A stretch of DNA of 64,000 nucleotides from positions 62,001 to 126,000 of the forward strand of contig DAXT01000017.1 of assembly GCA_002506535.1 (NCBI GenBank), given 5' to 3'. The notes under the pieces are model-generated. The model did not search any database. It was not told the DNA's origin and saw only the letters and a program-made list of their open reading frames with translations. The translations under genes were made by a program, and so were the position numbers. Positions 31,999 through 41,867 of the stretch are shown here, piece after piece (position 1 is the stretch's first letter; each line of letters starts with the position of its first letter). The DNA is from Methanothrix harundinacea. Lineage in GTDB: Archaea; Halobacteriota; Methanosarcinia; Methanotrichales; Methanotrichaceae.

Positions 31999-34068
31999 AT
32001 GAAATTTAAACCGATTTTAGCATTATTGATCATCGCGGCGCTGGGGAGCCTGGTCGCCGCAGACGAGGTGGACGATGCCATAGCATACCTGAAAGACCCG
32101 GAATGGGGGCTGCGGGCCGGCGGGGCAGCGAGCCTCGGAAATCTCGGCGACCCCCGGGCGGTTGACCCCCTCATCGAGTCCCTTTCCGATGACGTCTCCA
32201 TGGTCCGACTCCATGCAGCAAGCTCTCTAGTCAAGCTCGGCAGGCCCGAATATCTGGACCGGGTGATCCTAGGCCTAAAAGACGAGGACAAATGGGTCCG
32301 GGGGTGGGCCGCGACCCATCTCGGGGATATCAAAGATCCGAGGGCCCTCGTCCCCCTCAGAGAAGCCCTCCAGGATGAGGACCCGTGGGTCAGGTCGAAG
32401 GCCTCCGAGGCCCTGGGAAAGATAGTTGAAGCTTCCGGCGATGACGAGGCGGCTGAAGAAGAAGAACAAGCGATAGAAGAAGATGACGAGCTATCGCGCC
32501 TCATATACGATCTGGAGCATGGCGATCCGGGGGAGAAGGTCGCAGCCGCCCTATCTCTGGGAGAGATGGGCGATGCGAGGGCGGTCGGCCCCCTCGTAGA
32601 AGCCCTCAAAGACGGCGAGTGGGAGGTCCGGGGGGCTGCGGTAATCGCCCTGGCCGGCATCGGAGACGATAGAGCGGTCGATCCCGTCATCGGCGCCCTT
32701 CTGGATGAGGACCCGGCCGTCCGGACCCTGGCGGCAGCCGCCCTCGGCAGGCTCGCCGATCCGAAGGCTATCGAGCCTCTCACCGAAGCCCTCGAAGATG
32801 GCGATCCTGCCGTCAGGGCCGCGGCCGTCGGCGCCCTCGTCGAGATCGATTCTGAGAAGGCGGCGGGCCCCCTGATAGCCGCTCTTGGAGATGAGGACGC
32901 CACCGTCCGGGTCATCGCCGCCGCCCTCCTGGGAGATATAGGAGAGGCAGGGGCCGTTGATCCCCTCGCCAAGGCCCTCGGAGATGAGGACTGGTCCGTC
33001 CGGGCGATGGCGGCAGAGGCCCTGGGAAGGATCGGGGATCCGAGGGCGGTCGGCCCCCTGATAGCCGCTCTCGCAGATGAGAACGCCACCGTCCGGATGA
33101 TCGCAGCAGCGGTCCTCGGCGGATCAGGATCGCCGGAGGCTATCGATCCTCTCATCGAGGCTCTGAAGGACGGGGAGCCCGCCGTCAGAGCGGCAGCGGT
33201 CCACGCTCTCGGCGAGATGGGAGATGATCCGAGGGCCATCGACGGCCTAATCTCATCTCTCAAAGACGACGATCCGGCCCTTCGGATCTATGGAGCAACG
33301 ATCCTCGGGGGGCTGGGTGACGAGAGGGCGACCGACCCGTTGATCGATCTTCTCAGAGACGACGAGCCGGAGGTGAGGGCGATGGCGGCGGTCGCCCTCG
33401 GGGATATCGGGAGCGAGAAGGCGGCGGGCCCCCTGATAGACCTCCTCGAAGATGAAGCGCCCGAAGTGAGAGCCGGGGCTGCCTACGCCCTGGCGACCGT
33501 CGGGGACGAGAGGGCGGTGACACCTCTCATCGAGGCGATGGGCGATGAGGAGGCGAGCGTCAGGACCTGGGCGACCCTCGCCCTGGGCTCCATCGGCGGC
33601 CCTGAGGCGGTCGATCCCTTGATCGCCGCCCTCGGCGACGAGGAGGAGGGGGTAAGGACCGTGGCGGCCGCGTCCCTGGCCGAGATCGGTGGGGATGCCG
33701 TCGGCCCGCTCATCGAAGCTCTCGAGGATGAGGGCCCCTCCGTCCAGATCTGGGCTGCCTGGGCTCTTGGGGAGATCGGCGACCCTAAGGCCGTTGGTCC
33801 GCTTATTGAGGCTCTGAAGAACGACGATCAGGCGGTCAGGCTGATGGCCGTCGTTGGACTATCGGGGTTCGACGACGATAGAAGAGCGGAGCCGCTCATC
33901 GCCGCCCTCGCCGATGAGGACGAGGTGGTGAGATTTGCGGCGGCGGCGGCCCTGGCCGAGATCGGAGATCCGAGGGCCAAAGAGCCCCTGAAGAAGGCGC
34001 TGGAGGACGAGGACCCCGATGTCCGCAGGAAGGCGGCCGAGGCGCTGGAGAGGCTGGAGGGGGTTTAG
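31999..34068 (+). CDS. Exported HEAT-repeat (PBS-lyase type) protein
   Basis: A 689-residue protein with a signal peptide (PILALLIIAALGSLVAADE) and about 20 tandem HEAT repeats of roughly 31 residues (pattern GDPRAVDPLIEALxDEDxxVRxxAAxALGEI). An acidic linker (EAAEEEEQAIEEDDE, near residues 150-165) separates the first four repeats from the rest. Such solenoids bind protein partners; the E-Z type can also be a lyase or phycobilin binder in other taxa, not expected here. Location outside the membrane is inferred from the signal. Repeats are similar at DNA level, which favours copy-number change. Confidence 0.82.
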   Translation: MKFKPILALLIIAALGSLVAADEVDDAIAYLKDPEWGLRAGGAASLGNLGDPRAVDPLIESLSDDVSMVRLHAASSLVKLGRPEYLDRVILGLKDEDKWVRGWAATHLGDIKDPRALVPLREALQDEDPWVRSKASEALGKIVEASGDDEAAEEEEQAIEEDDELSRLIYDLEHGDPGEKVAAALSLGEMGDARAVGPLVEALKDGEWEVRGAAVIALAGIGDDRAVDPVIGALLDEDPAVRTLAAAALGRLADPKAIEPLTEALEDGDPAVRAAAVGALVEIDSEKAAGPLIAALGDEDATVRVIAAALLGDIGEAGAVDPLAKALGDEDWSVRAMAAEALGRIGDPRAVGPLIAALADENATVRMIAAAVLGGSGSPEAIDPLIEALKDGEPAVRAAAVHALGEMGDDPRAIDGLISSLKDDDPALRIYGATILGGLGDERATDPLIDLLRDDEPEVRAMAAVALGDIGSEKAAGPLIDLLEDEAPEVRAGAAYALATVGDERAVTPLIEAMGDEEASVRTWATLALGSIGGPEAVDPLIAALGDEEEGVRTVAAASLAEIGGDAVGPLIEALEDEGPSVQIWAAWALGEIGDPKAVGPLIEALKNDDQAVRLMAVVGLSGFDDDRRAEPLIAALADEDEVVRFAAAAALAEIGDPRAKEPLKKALEDEDPDVRRKAAEALERLEGV

Positions 34069-34110
34069 GTCTCAAAAAGAAGGCTCTTTGCGTGATGATC
34101 GGAGACTTGG

Positions 34111-35178
34111 ATGAAGAGCAACGGGGCGATAGATGAGATGAAGACGAGGATACACCAGCCGGATTTCGAGGTCGGTCAGTTTGACGGCTTCGTCCTCGGC
34201 GGGGACGTCGGCGGGACTAACACCAACATCGGCGTGGCGGGCGTCAAAGACGGGAAGGCCGCCCTCCTCTACTCAGCCCACTTCGAGAGCAGAGGGCTAT
34301 CCTCCCTCGTCCCGGCGATCCGGGAGGCCCTCGATTACGGGATGGATCGGTATGGGATCGAGGTCGACCGGGGGGTCGTCGGGGTCGCGGGTCCCGTCAC
34401 CGACCCGAGAAGGGCGAAGCCGACGAACCTCCCCTGGACGGTGGACGCCGGAGATATAAAGAAGGAGTTCGGCTTTGAGGAATTCAGGATAGAAAACGAC
34501 TTTCAGATCCTCGGCCGGGGGATAGAGTCCCTGAAGAAGGCCGACCTCTTCTATGCGAAGGCTGGCAACCCGGCCTTAGGCGACGGACGGGCGGTCATCG
34601 GCGCCGGGACGGGCCTTGGGAAGGCGATCCTGGTCTATGGCGGCAAAAGATACAGACCGATCCCGAGCGAAGGGGGGCACGCGGACTTTCCGGTCCAGGA
34701 TCAGTTCGACCTCGACCTCGCCGATTTCATCCGGGGCGGGAGGAAGGCCCCGGCAAGCTACGAGGACCTCCTATCGGGGCTGGGGATCGAGAGGATATAT
34801 GATTTTTTGAGGGAAAAGAGGGGCGGCGGGACGGACGTGACCGCCGAGATCGAGGGTGCCGAGGATAAGGCCGCCGCCATCTCGAAGCGCAGAACGACCG
34901 ACCCCCTCTGCCGGGAGACCTTCGCCGTCTACGCGGGGTGCTTCGGCAGGTGCGCCAAGAACTTCGTCCTGGAGTCGGTCGCCACCGGGGGCCTCTACAT
35001 CGCTGGGGGCATCGCCGCCAAAAATAGAGAGATCTTCGTAATGCCAGAGTTCTCCAATGAGTTTCTCAACGCCGAAAAGCAGCGGCAGATCCTGGAGAGG
35101 ACGCCGGTCTATGTCATCACGAACTACGACGTCAGCATTATCGGGGCGTGCAACGCCGCTGTCGAACCATCCGATTGA
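34111..35178 (+). CDS. glk: Glucokinase (Glk family)
   Basis: A 355-residue sugar kinase of the bacterial-type glucokinase family (Pfam Glucokinase). The phosphate-1 motif is LGGDVGGTNTNIGVAG at about 29-44. Other motifs are VVGVAGPVTD, the catalytic IENDFQILGRG, IGAGTGLGKAIL and PSEGGHADF. It would phosphorylate glucose with ATP, for example from glycogen turnover; this is inference. The first 20 residues are extra, and ATG 34138 is an alternative start. It converges on the radical SAM pair. Confidence 0.85.
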   Translation: MKSNGAIDEMKTRIHQPDFEVGQFDGFVLGGDVGGTNTNIGVAGVKDGKAALLYSAHFESRGLSSLVPAIREALDYGMDRYGIEVDRGVVGVAGPVTDPRRAKPTNLPWTVDAGDIKKEFGFEEFRIENDFQILGRGIESLKKADLFYAKAGNPALGDGRAVIGAGTGLGKAILVYGGKRYRPIPSEGGHADFPVQDQFDLDLADFIRGGRKAPASYEDLLSGLGIERIYDFLREKRGGGTDVTAEIEGAEDKAAAISKRRTTDPLCRETFAVYAGCFGRCAKNFVLESVATGGLYIAGGIAAKNREIFVMPEFSNEFLNAEKQRQILERTPVYVITNYDVSIIGACNAAVEPSD

Positions 35179-35211
35179 TTTCTGTTCGACCTCAAATCTG
35201 ATTTCAAGCTC

Positions 35212-36669
35212 TCAGGCGACCCCCTTGCACAGCTCCCCACGCTCCAGGTCCTCTTTGAAGTAGTCCCGGGGGGTCTTGAGGCCCAAGAGGAGGCCGAGCT
35301 TCCTTTTGGCGTAGAAGGGGATGAGCCGTAGCGTTTCCTTTAGGAACCACTTCGGGTATAGCCTCTTGATCTTGTTGTAGCCGAACCAATCGAAGTCGTA
35401 GTATTTTGCGTTCATCTCCCAGGTGATGTACTGGACTTCTTCGGCGGTGAGGTGTTTCGTATTCAGGTTCGCGTGGAGGCCGTCGTAGAACCGGTAGTCG
35501 TCGCAGGCGACGAGCCCCATCGCCTCAAGCTCCACCGCCATCTCGGTCTTGGGGTAGGGGGTGCTGATGTAGAAGATGGGTATGTCGACTTTAAGTTTTC
35601 GAGCCAGTTCGAAGTTCGACCAGAGGTCCTCGGCGTCGTCCTCGGGGTTTCCGCCTATCAGCCCCGCGGAGACGATGATATCGTTCTCGTGCATGTACTC
35701 TATCGCTTTATCGGCGTTGTCGGACATCTTCCCCTTCCCGAGGAACTTGAGGTTCTCCTTGCTCGTATTCTCGATCCCCAGAAATACGCCGTCAAAGCCA
35801 GCGGCGGCCATCTTCTCGACGAGCCCTCGGCTCGACCCGATCCCCCGGGCCGAGGCCTGGACCTTGTACTTGAGGTGGGAGAGGCCGGCCTCGACGATGG
35901 CGTCGCAGAGCCGCTCCATCCTTTTGACGTCCAGGGTCATGTTGTCGTCGGGAAAAAAGATCGACTTCGCTCCGTGGGCCTCGGCGTCCCGGATGTCCTC
36001 GAGGATCCGCTCGAAGGGGTACCTGCGGAAGGATCTGCCGTACATATGCTGGATGGAGCAGAACTTGCAGCCGTTGGTGCACCCCCGGGACGTCTCTACG
36101 GAGTCGATTGGAACGCCGAAGCTCTCAAAGCCGGTGGTGATCAGCCGGGCGTCCCGGTTTGGTAGCTCAATCTCCGAGACGTCCAAGACGGGACGGGGGG
36201 GGTTATGGACCATTTCGTCCCCCTTCCAGTAAGATAGCCCCTTCACCTCGCCGAGGTCGCGGCCGTCGTCGATCGCTTGAATCAGCTCCCGGAAGGTCGC
36301 CTCGCCTTCGCCCCGGACGATGTAGTCGGCGAGCCGCCCCTCCTGACTATCGCCGATCTCGTCGTAGCTGAGGGTCGGATGGTAGCCGCCGAAGACCGTC
36401 GCAGCGCCGCTCCCCTTAGCCATTTTGGCGAGAGGGAGCATGGCGTGATACTGAAAGCTCATGCAGCTGAGGCCCACCAGGTCGTAGCCGTTACGAAGAA
36501 CCCCTTCGAGAAACTCCATCGGCCTCTTCGTCCCGTGGAGGTCGGCGACGGCGACGGTGCAGAGGTCATCGACGTTTCCGGCGATCGATGCGAGGCCGTA
36601 GCTGGGGATCTTCGCTATCCGGTCGAAGTCGGGCTGGACGACCGGCGAAGAGAGGAGGAGTACCTTCAT
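35212..36669 (-). CDS. B12-binding radical SAM protein
   Basis: A 485-residue enzyme. Residues 1-140 form a B12-binding-like domain (KVLLLSSPVVQPDF, VFGGYHPTLS, DYIVRGEGEATF). The radical SAM core follows with SRGCTNGCKFCSI at about 195-207, the CxxxCxxC cluster site. The C-terminal region is helical and basic. The family (COG1032) includes methylases and C-C bond forming enzymes for lipids and cofactors; the substrate is unknown. Its start lies 1 bp after the upstream radical SAM gene's stop, so the two form an operon. Confidence 0.85.
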   Translation of the reverse strand: MKVLLLSSPVVQPDFDRIAKIPSYGLASIAGNVDDLCTVAVADLHGTKRPMEFLEGVLRNGYDLVGLSCMSFQYHAMLPLAKMAKGSGAATVFGGYHPTLSYDEIGDSQEGRLADYIVRGEGEATFRELIQAIDDGRDLGEVKGLSYWKGDEMVHNPPRPVLDVSEIELPNRDARLITTGFESFGVPIDSVETSRGCTNGCKFCSIQHMYGRSFRRYPFERILEDIRDAEAHGAKSIFFPDDNMTLDVKRMERLCDAIVEAGLSHLKYKVQASARGIGSSRGLVEKMAAAGFDGVFLGIENTSKENLKFLGKGKMSDNADKAIEYMHENDIIVSAGLIGGNPEDDAEDLWSNFELARKLKVDIPIFYISTPYPKTEMAVELEAMGLVACDDYRFYDGLHANLNTKHLTAEEVQYITWEMNAKYYDFDWFGYNKIKRLYPKWFLKETLRLIPFYAKRKLGLLLGLKTPRDYFKEDLERGELCKGVA

Positions 36670-36670
36670 A

Positions 36671-38068
36671 TTACCTTCTCGCCTCCGGGTCCAGGAACCA
36701 GGGCTTCTCGGGGTGGAAGTCGAACCGGTTCGCCCTGGAGACGTAGGAGGCGACCTCCTTCATCCCGTCGATCCCGGCGTACCGGTAGGCGTTCGCCCAT
36801 ACTCTGAAAGATGTCCGTAGCGGCGTCATCCGGTTGTAGACCCGCTTCAAAGACCAGCTCAATATCTCCTCCATCTCCGCGGGCGGTATGTTGGGATGGT
36901 TCCAGACGAGGTGCTTCATGTCGAAGCGGTGCCAGTCCTCCTCGAAGATCCCAAACTGTTCATCCAGCTCGTCCCAGAGCTTCGTCTGGGGCAGCGGCGT
37001 CATGATGCAGATCTGGGTTATGTCGAGCTTGAGGTTGGCGAGGCTCCGGATGTCCTTTTTGAGGGACGCTCTCGTGTCGTCGGGAAAACCTATCATGTAG
37101 TAGCCCACCGTTCCCAAACCATACTTCTGAAGGAGCCGGACCGTCTCCAGGACGTCCTCGGTCCCCTCCTTCTTGTTGATGTCGTCGAGCTTCTCCTGGT
37201 GGAGGTTCTCGATCCCGATCGCCGCCCCGGCAAACCCCTTGACGGTCCTGGCCTTCTTGCCGGTGACGGGGTCCGGCCTCGCCCTCATCTCGACCCACTC
37301 GGGGATCTTCTTTCGCAGATAGTCGGCCCGGGCCATGCAACCCCAGACCATCCCGTACTCGTCCAGGAGGTCGACGACTTTGTCGGCGTGGCGGCGGTTT
37401 GCGCCGAAGTTCTCGTCCTCGATCAGGACGACGTTGATCTCGCGCTCCTTGTAGTAGGATATCACCCGCTCCAGGCTATCGAGGGGGACGGGATGAGGCC
37501 TGTTGCAGAACTTGGGGGTCTGGCAGAACTTGCAGCCGACGCCGCAGCCCCGAGTGGTGAACATGATCCCGTAGATGTTCAGCTTCTTCTTGAAGGGGGT
37601 CGCCAGGTACTCGATCAGCGGCGGGTGGAGGACCTGGTGCTGCTCGATCTTCCGGCCGAAGTAGGGGGCGACCGCCCCCTCGGCGTACCCCTCGAAGATC
37701 CGGTCGAATTTGTCCTGAATTTGGGGCGTCAGGGCTCCGTAGTTTCCTGCCCACAGCTCCCCGACCGTCCCGGAGGCCCGGGCCGCCTCGACCATCTCCA
37801 GGATCTCGACCGTCTCGTTGAGGTAAAAAGAGAAGCCTACGACGTCCCAGCCCTCAGAAAGCCGCTTCTTATAATCCTCGAAGGTCGGGTACTCCAGGAT
37901 CTCGATCTCGGGGATGTTCTGCTTTAGGAAGCGCAGGCCAAAGGACTGGATCCGGGGCCAGCGGAACCGAAACCACTTCGACCGGGCGTTGGAGCCTATG
38001 TAGTCGTAGGGCTCCGGGTCGTTCTTGTAGACGGTGGTGAAGAGGACCTTGGGGGGCATAGTCGGCAT
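36671..38068 (-). CDS. Radical SAM protein (B12-binding subgroup)
   Basis: A 465-residue enzyme, first gene of the minus-strand pair. The N-terminal domain (PKVLFTTVYKND, GWDVVGFSFYLNE, ELWAGNYGAL) is B12-binding-like. The cluster motif is TTRGCGVGCKFCQTPKFC at about 171-188. The C-terminal half has GYYMIGFPDD and MTPLPQTKLWDEL. Both partners lack obvious membrane segments. It may modify a lipid, cofactor or peptide; no neighbour reveals the substrate. Confidence 0.83.
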   Translation of the reverse strand: MPTMPPKVLFTTVYKNDPEPYDYIGSNARSKWFRFRWPRIQSFGLRFLKQNIPEIEILEYPTFEDYKKRLSEGWDVVGFSFYLNETVEILEMVEAARASGTVGELWAGNYGALTPQIQDKFDRIFEGYAEGAVAPYFGRKIEQHQVLHPPLIEYLATPFKKKLNIYGIMFTTRGCGVGCKFCQTPKFCNRPHPVPLDSLERVISYYKEREINVVLIEDENFGANRRHADKVVDLLDEYGMVWGCMARADYLRKKIPEWVEMRARPDPVTGKKARTVKGFAGAAIGIENLHQEKLDDINKKEGTEDVLETVRLLQKYGLGTVGYYMIGFPDDTRASLKKDIRSLANLKLDITQICIMTPLPQTKLWDELDEQFGIFEEDWHRFDMKHLVWNHPNIPPAEMEEILSWSLKRVYNRMTPLRTSFRVWANAYRYAGIDGMKEVASYVSRANRFDFHPEKPWFLDPEARR

Positions 38069-38147
38069 TTGCCCACCGATCGAAGATTAAGGTTACGATT
38101 CCACCGTCACCCTATCCCGACTTATCCCAAGCCCGGCTCGACGCAAA

Positions 38148-38156
38148 CCTATAAAC
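38148..38156 (+). promoter_or_regulatory. TATA box of the DrrAB-like operon
   Basis: CCTATAAAC, 25-33 bp before ATG 38181; predicts a leaderless transcript. The minus-strand radical SAM gene starts 80 bp to the left. Confidence 0.55.
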
Positions 38157-38180
38157 CCCCTCCCTCATTCATCCTCTCCC

Positions 38181-39188
38181 ATGGACGCTCCAGCCATCGC
38201 CGCCACCGGCCTTACGATGCGGTTCAACGGCTTTACCGCCGTCGACGGGGTAGACCTCGAAATCGAGCGGGGCGAGCTCTTCGGCCTCCTGGGCCCCAAC
38301 GGCGCGGGAAAGAGCACCATCATCAAGATGCTGACGACGATGCTGCGCCCCTCGGCCGGGTCGGCCAAAGTCTGGGGCTATGACATTAAAAGGGAGAGGG
38401 ACGCCGTTCGTAGCTCCATCGGCGTCGTCTTCCAGGACCCCTCCGTCGACAGCCAGCTCTCGGGGAGGGAGAACCTCGACTTCCACGGCCGGATGTACGG
38501 GATGGATCGAAAGACCCGCTCCGATAGGATCGCCGAGGTTCTGGAGCTCGTCGACCTGACGGAGAAGGCCGATGTGCTGATGGAGGACTACTCCGGGGGG
38601 ATGCAGAGGAGGCTTGAGATCGCCAGAGGTCTGATGCACCACCCCAATCTTCTCTTCCTCGACGAGCCGACGCTGGGTTTGGACGCCCAGACCAGGAGGT
38701 ACATCTGGCGCTACATCAGGAGGATGAACGAGGATGAGGGGGTGACCGTCGTCCTGACGACCCACTACATGGAGGAGGCGGACCACCTCTGCGAGAGGGT
38801 CGCCATCATCGATCGGGGGAGGATCGTCGCCCTGGACAGCCCGGAGAGGCTAAAAGACCTCATCGGCGCCGACATCGTCACCCTGGAGGTCGACGACTCC
38901 GTCACCGACGATCAGGTCCGGGCCATATCGGACGTCGACGGCGTCGAGGCCGTCGACCGGGCGGGCTCGACCCTCACCCTCAGCGTCGACCGGTCCGAGG
39001 CCCGGATCCCGGAGATCGTCCTCTCGGCGAGCCGGGCCGGGCTTCTGATCAGGTCCGTCACCATGCACGAGCCGACCCTCGAGGACGTCTTTCTCAAGTT
39101 CACCGGCAAGAAGATCCGGGAGGCTGAGTCGGCAGGAGCCGGTCGGATGGCGGCGGTCCAGAGCAGGATGAGGACGAGGAGGCATTGA
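38181..39188 (+). CDS. ABC transporter ATPase, DrrA type
   Basis: A 335-residue ATPase of the daunorubicin-resistance family. Walker A GPNGAGKST at about 38-46, signature YSGGMQRR, Walker B LLFLDEPTLGLD, and the switch TTHYMEE are all intact. The 90-residue C-terminal extension (LEVDDSVTDDQVRAISDVDG) matches DrrA-type regulatory domains, and the last part is Arg/Met-rich. It pairs with the permease 52 bp downstream. Substrate unknown; DrrAB systems export drugs or lipids. Confidence 0.9.
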   Translation: MDAPAIAATGLTMRFNGFTAVDGVDLEIERGELFGLLGPNGAGKSTIIKMLTTMLRPSAGSAKVWGYDIKRERDAVRSSIGVVFQDPSVDSQLSGRENLDFHGRMYGMDRKTRSDRIAEVLELVDLTEKADVLMEDYSGGMQRRLEIARGLMHHPNLLFLDEPTLGLDAQTRRYIWRYIRRMNEDEGVTVVLTTHYMEEADHLCERVAIIDRGRIVALDSPERLKDLIGADIVTLEVDDSVTDDQVRAISDVDGVEAVDRAGSTLTLSVDRSEARIPEIVLSASRAGLLIRSVTMHEPTLEDVFLKFTGKKIREAESAGAGRMAAVQSRMRTRRH

Positions 39189-39240
39189 TAACGTGGAGAC
39201 GGTGATGAGGAGGAAGCGCTGATGAGGAGGACGCCCTGAT

Positions 39241-40011
39241 ATGATCTCGATCAACTACTACGCCATCTACAGCCTGTGGCTGCGGGAGATGATCCGCTTC
39301 TTCAGGCTGAAGAGCCGGGTCTTCGGCTCCCTCGCCCCGCCCTTCTTCTTCCTCGCCTTCCTCGGCTTTGGCTTCGGCTCGGCGGTGATGCCCGCGATCC
39401 CCGAAGAGGTCGGATACGTCAGCTTCCTAGCCCCCGGAATCATCGGGATGACGCTCCTCTTCTCCTCGACCTTCGGGGGGCTCTCGATGCTCTGGGACCG
39501 GGAGTTCGGCTTCCTCCGGGAGATCATGGTCGCCCCGGTATCGAGGCTCTCCATCGTCATCGGCAGGACCGCTGGCGGGGTCACCACCGCCGTAATGCAG
39601 GGGCTCATCATCCTCGTCCCCGGCGTCGCCATGGGCCTTCAGATCCCCGGCCTTCCGGGCTTTCTCCTCTCCCTCGTCTTCATGCTCCTCATCGCCACCA
39701 CCTTCAACAGCCTCGGCCTCGCCTTCGCCTCCCGGATGAAGGACATGTCCGGCTTCTCCCTGATAATGAACTTCATGGTCTTCCCGCTATTCCTGCTATC
39801 GGGGGCGCTATTTCCCATATCGAACTTTCCCGGGTGGCTTCAGACCCTATCCCTCTTCAACCCCCTCACCTACGGCGTCGACGGCCTGCGGGGCTCCCTC
39901 ATAGGGATCAGCGCCTTCCCCCTCGCCCTCGACCTTCTGATCCTCGCCTTCTGCTCCGTCGCGGCGTTGAGCCTCGGGGCGTACCTCTTCGAGAAGAGCG
40001 ACGTCGAGTGA
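39241..40011 (+). CDS. ABC-2 permease, DrrB type
   Basis: A 256-residue ABC-2 membrane protein with six predicted helices (for example FFFLAFLGFGFGSAV, YVSFLAPGIIGMTLLFSS, LLSLVFMLLIATTFNSLGLA). The conserved stretch LWDREFGFLREIMVAPVSR follows the second helix. It forms the membrane half of the exporter with the preceding ATPase. The spacer contains an imperfect duplication of TGATGAGGAGGA. Confidence 0.88.
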   Translation: MISINYYAIYSLWLREMIRFFRLKSRVFGSLAPPFFFLAFLGFGFGSAVMPAIPEEVGYVSFLAPGIIGMTLLFSSTFGGLSMLWDREFGFLREIMVAPVSRLSIVIGRTAGGVTTAVMQGLIILVPGVAMGLQIPGLPGFLLSLVFMLLIATTFNSLGLAFASRMKDMSGFSLIMNFMVFPLFLLSGALFPISNFPGWLQTLSLFNPLTYGVDGLRGSLIGISAFPLALDLLILAFCSVAALSLGAYLFEKSDVE

Positions 40012-40070
40012 AGGCGGCTCTGATTTTTCGTGAAGTATCGGAGCCCCATCACTTTTCCGGCTTTCTAACC

Positions 40071-41867
40071 TCAGTTCATCGGATTGGCCAGAGGGTATCT
40101 ATCGACGCTCTCTCCTCCGGGGACGGCTCGCTCCGAGTCGCAGATTCCGTCGCCATCGGCGTCAGTGCAGTCGAAGTCGGTGTAGTAGTTTCCGACGGTC
40201 TCGTTGTCCCACTGGTTTAGGGCATCGTCATAAGCGTTATCCATCCTTTCGTCTTGAGCTGATCCTAGGAGTAATCCAATTAATGGAGACGTGGTCTTGA
40301 CGCCGGAGCCTTCCATAGCATTCTCGATGAGATCGTTCAGATAGAGAAGATTGTCCCTGGACCCCTGGAGCTTGATCCCGCCCATCACGTTTCGGGTGGC
40401 GTTGTTGCCAACTATGACGTTATCGTCGGATGCTAACAGGCGTATGCCGGCCCGATTGTTGTATCCGACGTCGTTATCCTCGATGATGTTCTTCTCGCAG
40501 CCCAGGTAAAGGCCGATGCCTACCCATTCGTTGTAGTCGGCTCTGTTCCTCCTTACAACGTTGTCATGGCAGTCGTCCAGATCTATGCCGTTGCCTACGT
40601 TGTAGCTGGCGTTGTTTCTTTCGATGATGTTATCGTCGCTGGATGTGTAAAGGCCGATTCCGCCCGCGTTGTGGTAGACTATATTCTCGGCGATGCTGTT
40701 GTTACTCGAATCCATAAGTTGGATGCCATATGAATCGCTCAGGAGGACCTCGTTTTTCAAAATCAGATTATAGTTGCTCCCATCCCAGAGGCCGATCCCC
40801 ACGGGATTATGGCTTACGTTGTTGGCGATTACGGAGTTGTTGCTGCTCGACAAATCCAGCCCGATGCCTCGCACATTGTCGATTACATCGTTGCCCGAGA
40901 TCGTGTTGTTGGATGATCTCTTCAGGTAAATGCCGTATTTTGCGTTGCTAGAGAGGTCATTCTCAGAAATGGCGTTATCGTCGCTGTCCCAGATGGAGAT
41001 GCCGCTCTCATCGTTGCGGCTGAAGTCGTTAACAGATACGTTGTTTCTGAAGGAGTCCAATAGCCTGAGGCCGCTCATCCCATTATTTTGAGCAATATTC
41101 TCCGCTAGGGTGTTGTCGGGAGATCCCCAGAGCCCGATCCCATAGAAACCGTTATCGTTGGCATTGTTATTGAGAATGGTGTTGTTAGAGCCCGATACCC
41201 GGATGCCATCTCCTATGGGTCCAGATTTGACAGCTTTGTTGCCTATGATTGCGTTGTTGCTGCTGTATCCCCAAAGAACGATCCCTGCCTCAACGTTTTC
41301 TCTGGCGATGTTGTTCTTTACCATATTATTATGAGAGTTCCAAAGGTGAATTCCCACACCGTTGACGCTGACATCGTTCATCTCCACGGAACTGTTGGTG
41401 GTGTTGACAAGCCCGATGCCACAGACGTTAAGTATGGCAGTGTTATCTGCAATGGTGCAGCTCTCTCTCCCGTTGACCAGGATGCCAACATACTTCAGGT
41501 TGGGTTCGTCATATTCGGAATCTGATTCGGTCTCGTTCTCCGACTCCGAAGTTCTGACCGATTTCGTCACCGTGAACCCCTCGATCCTGATACCATCTTC
41601 GTTGAGAGAGATGGCAGGGCCCTTCGCCAAGGCATCGACTACGGGCTTTCCTCCGCCTGTGTCCACGCCCAATAATGTCAGCATCTTGTCCACTCTTAGA
41701 TTTTCCTGATATGTTCCGCTCTGGACCTTGATCACGTCGCCCGGGCTTGCTCCATCGATGGCTTCCTGGATATTCTCACCTGGCACCACCACAATCTCTT
41801 CAGCACCGACAAGATGGGGCAGAGAAATAACGAGAAACATGAGCAGTTTCAACTTCATAACCATCAC
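40071..41867 (-). CDS. Secreted NosD-like parallel beta-helix protein
   Basis: A 598-residue exported protein with a signal peptide (MKLKLLMFLVISLPHLVGAE). It opens with the NosD-type IQEAIDGASPGDVIKVQSGTYQ and continues with about 20 turns of the NNTISxNxxxxNxxGIxLxxSSN carbohydrate-binding/sugar-hydrolase repeat. The end has a calcium-like DADGDGICDSE. Such proteins form extracellular right-handed beta-helices, often in surface layers. The gene is slightly AT-richer than its neighbours. Confidence 0.82.
   Translation of the reverse strand: MMVMKLKLLMFLVISLPHLVGAEEIVVVPGENIQEAIDGASPGDVIKVQSGTYQENLRVDKMLTLLGVDTGGGKPVVDALAKGPAISLNEDGIRIEGFTVTKSVRTSESENETESDSEYDEPNLKYVGILVNGRESCTIADNTAILNVCGIGLVNTTNSSVEMNDVSVNGVGIHLWNSHNNMVKNNIARENVEAGIVLWGYSSNNAIIGNKAVKSGPIGDGIRVSGSNNTILNNNANDNGFYGIGLWGSPDNTLAENIAQNNGMSGLRLLDSFRNNVSVNDFSRNDESGISIWDSDDNAISENDLSSNAKYGIYLKRSSNNTISGNDVIDNVRGIGLDLSSSNNSVIANNVSHNPVGIGLWDGSNYNLILKNEVLLSDSYGIQLMDSSNNSIAENIVYHNAGGIGLYTSSDDNIIERNNASYNVGNGIDLDDCHDNVVRRNRADYNEWVGIGLYLGCEKNIIEDNDVGYNNRAGIRLLASDDNVIVGNNATRNVMGGIKLQGSRDNLLYLNDLIENAMEGSGVKTTSPLIGLLLGSAQDERMDNAYDDALNQWDNETVGNYYTDFDCTDADGDGICDSERAVPGGESVDRYPLANPMN

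Noticed and set aside
31965..33263. 432-codon minus-strand frame opposite the HEAT-repeat gene
   Set aside because: Periodic Ser/Arg/Ala sequence mirrors the HEAT repeats on the other strand; no independent support.
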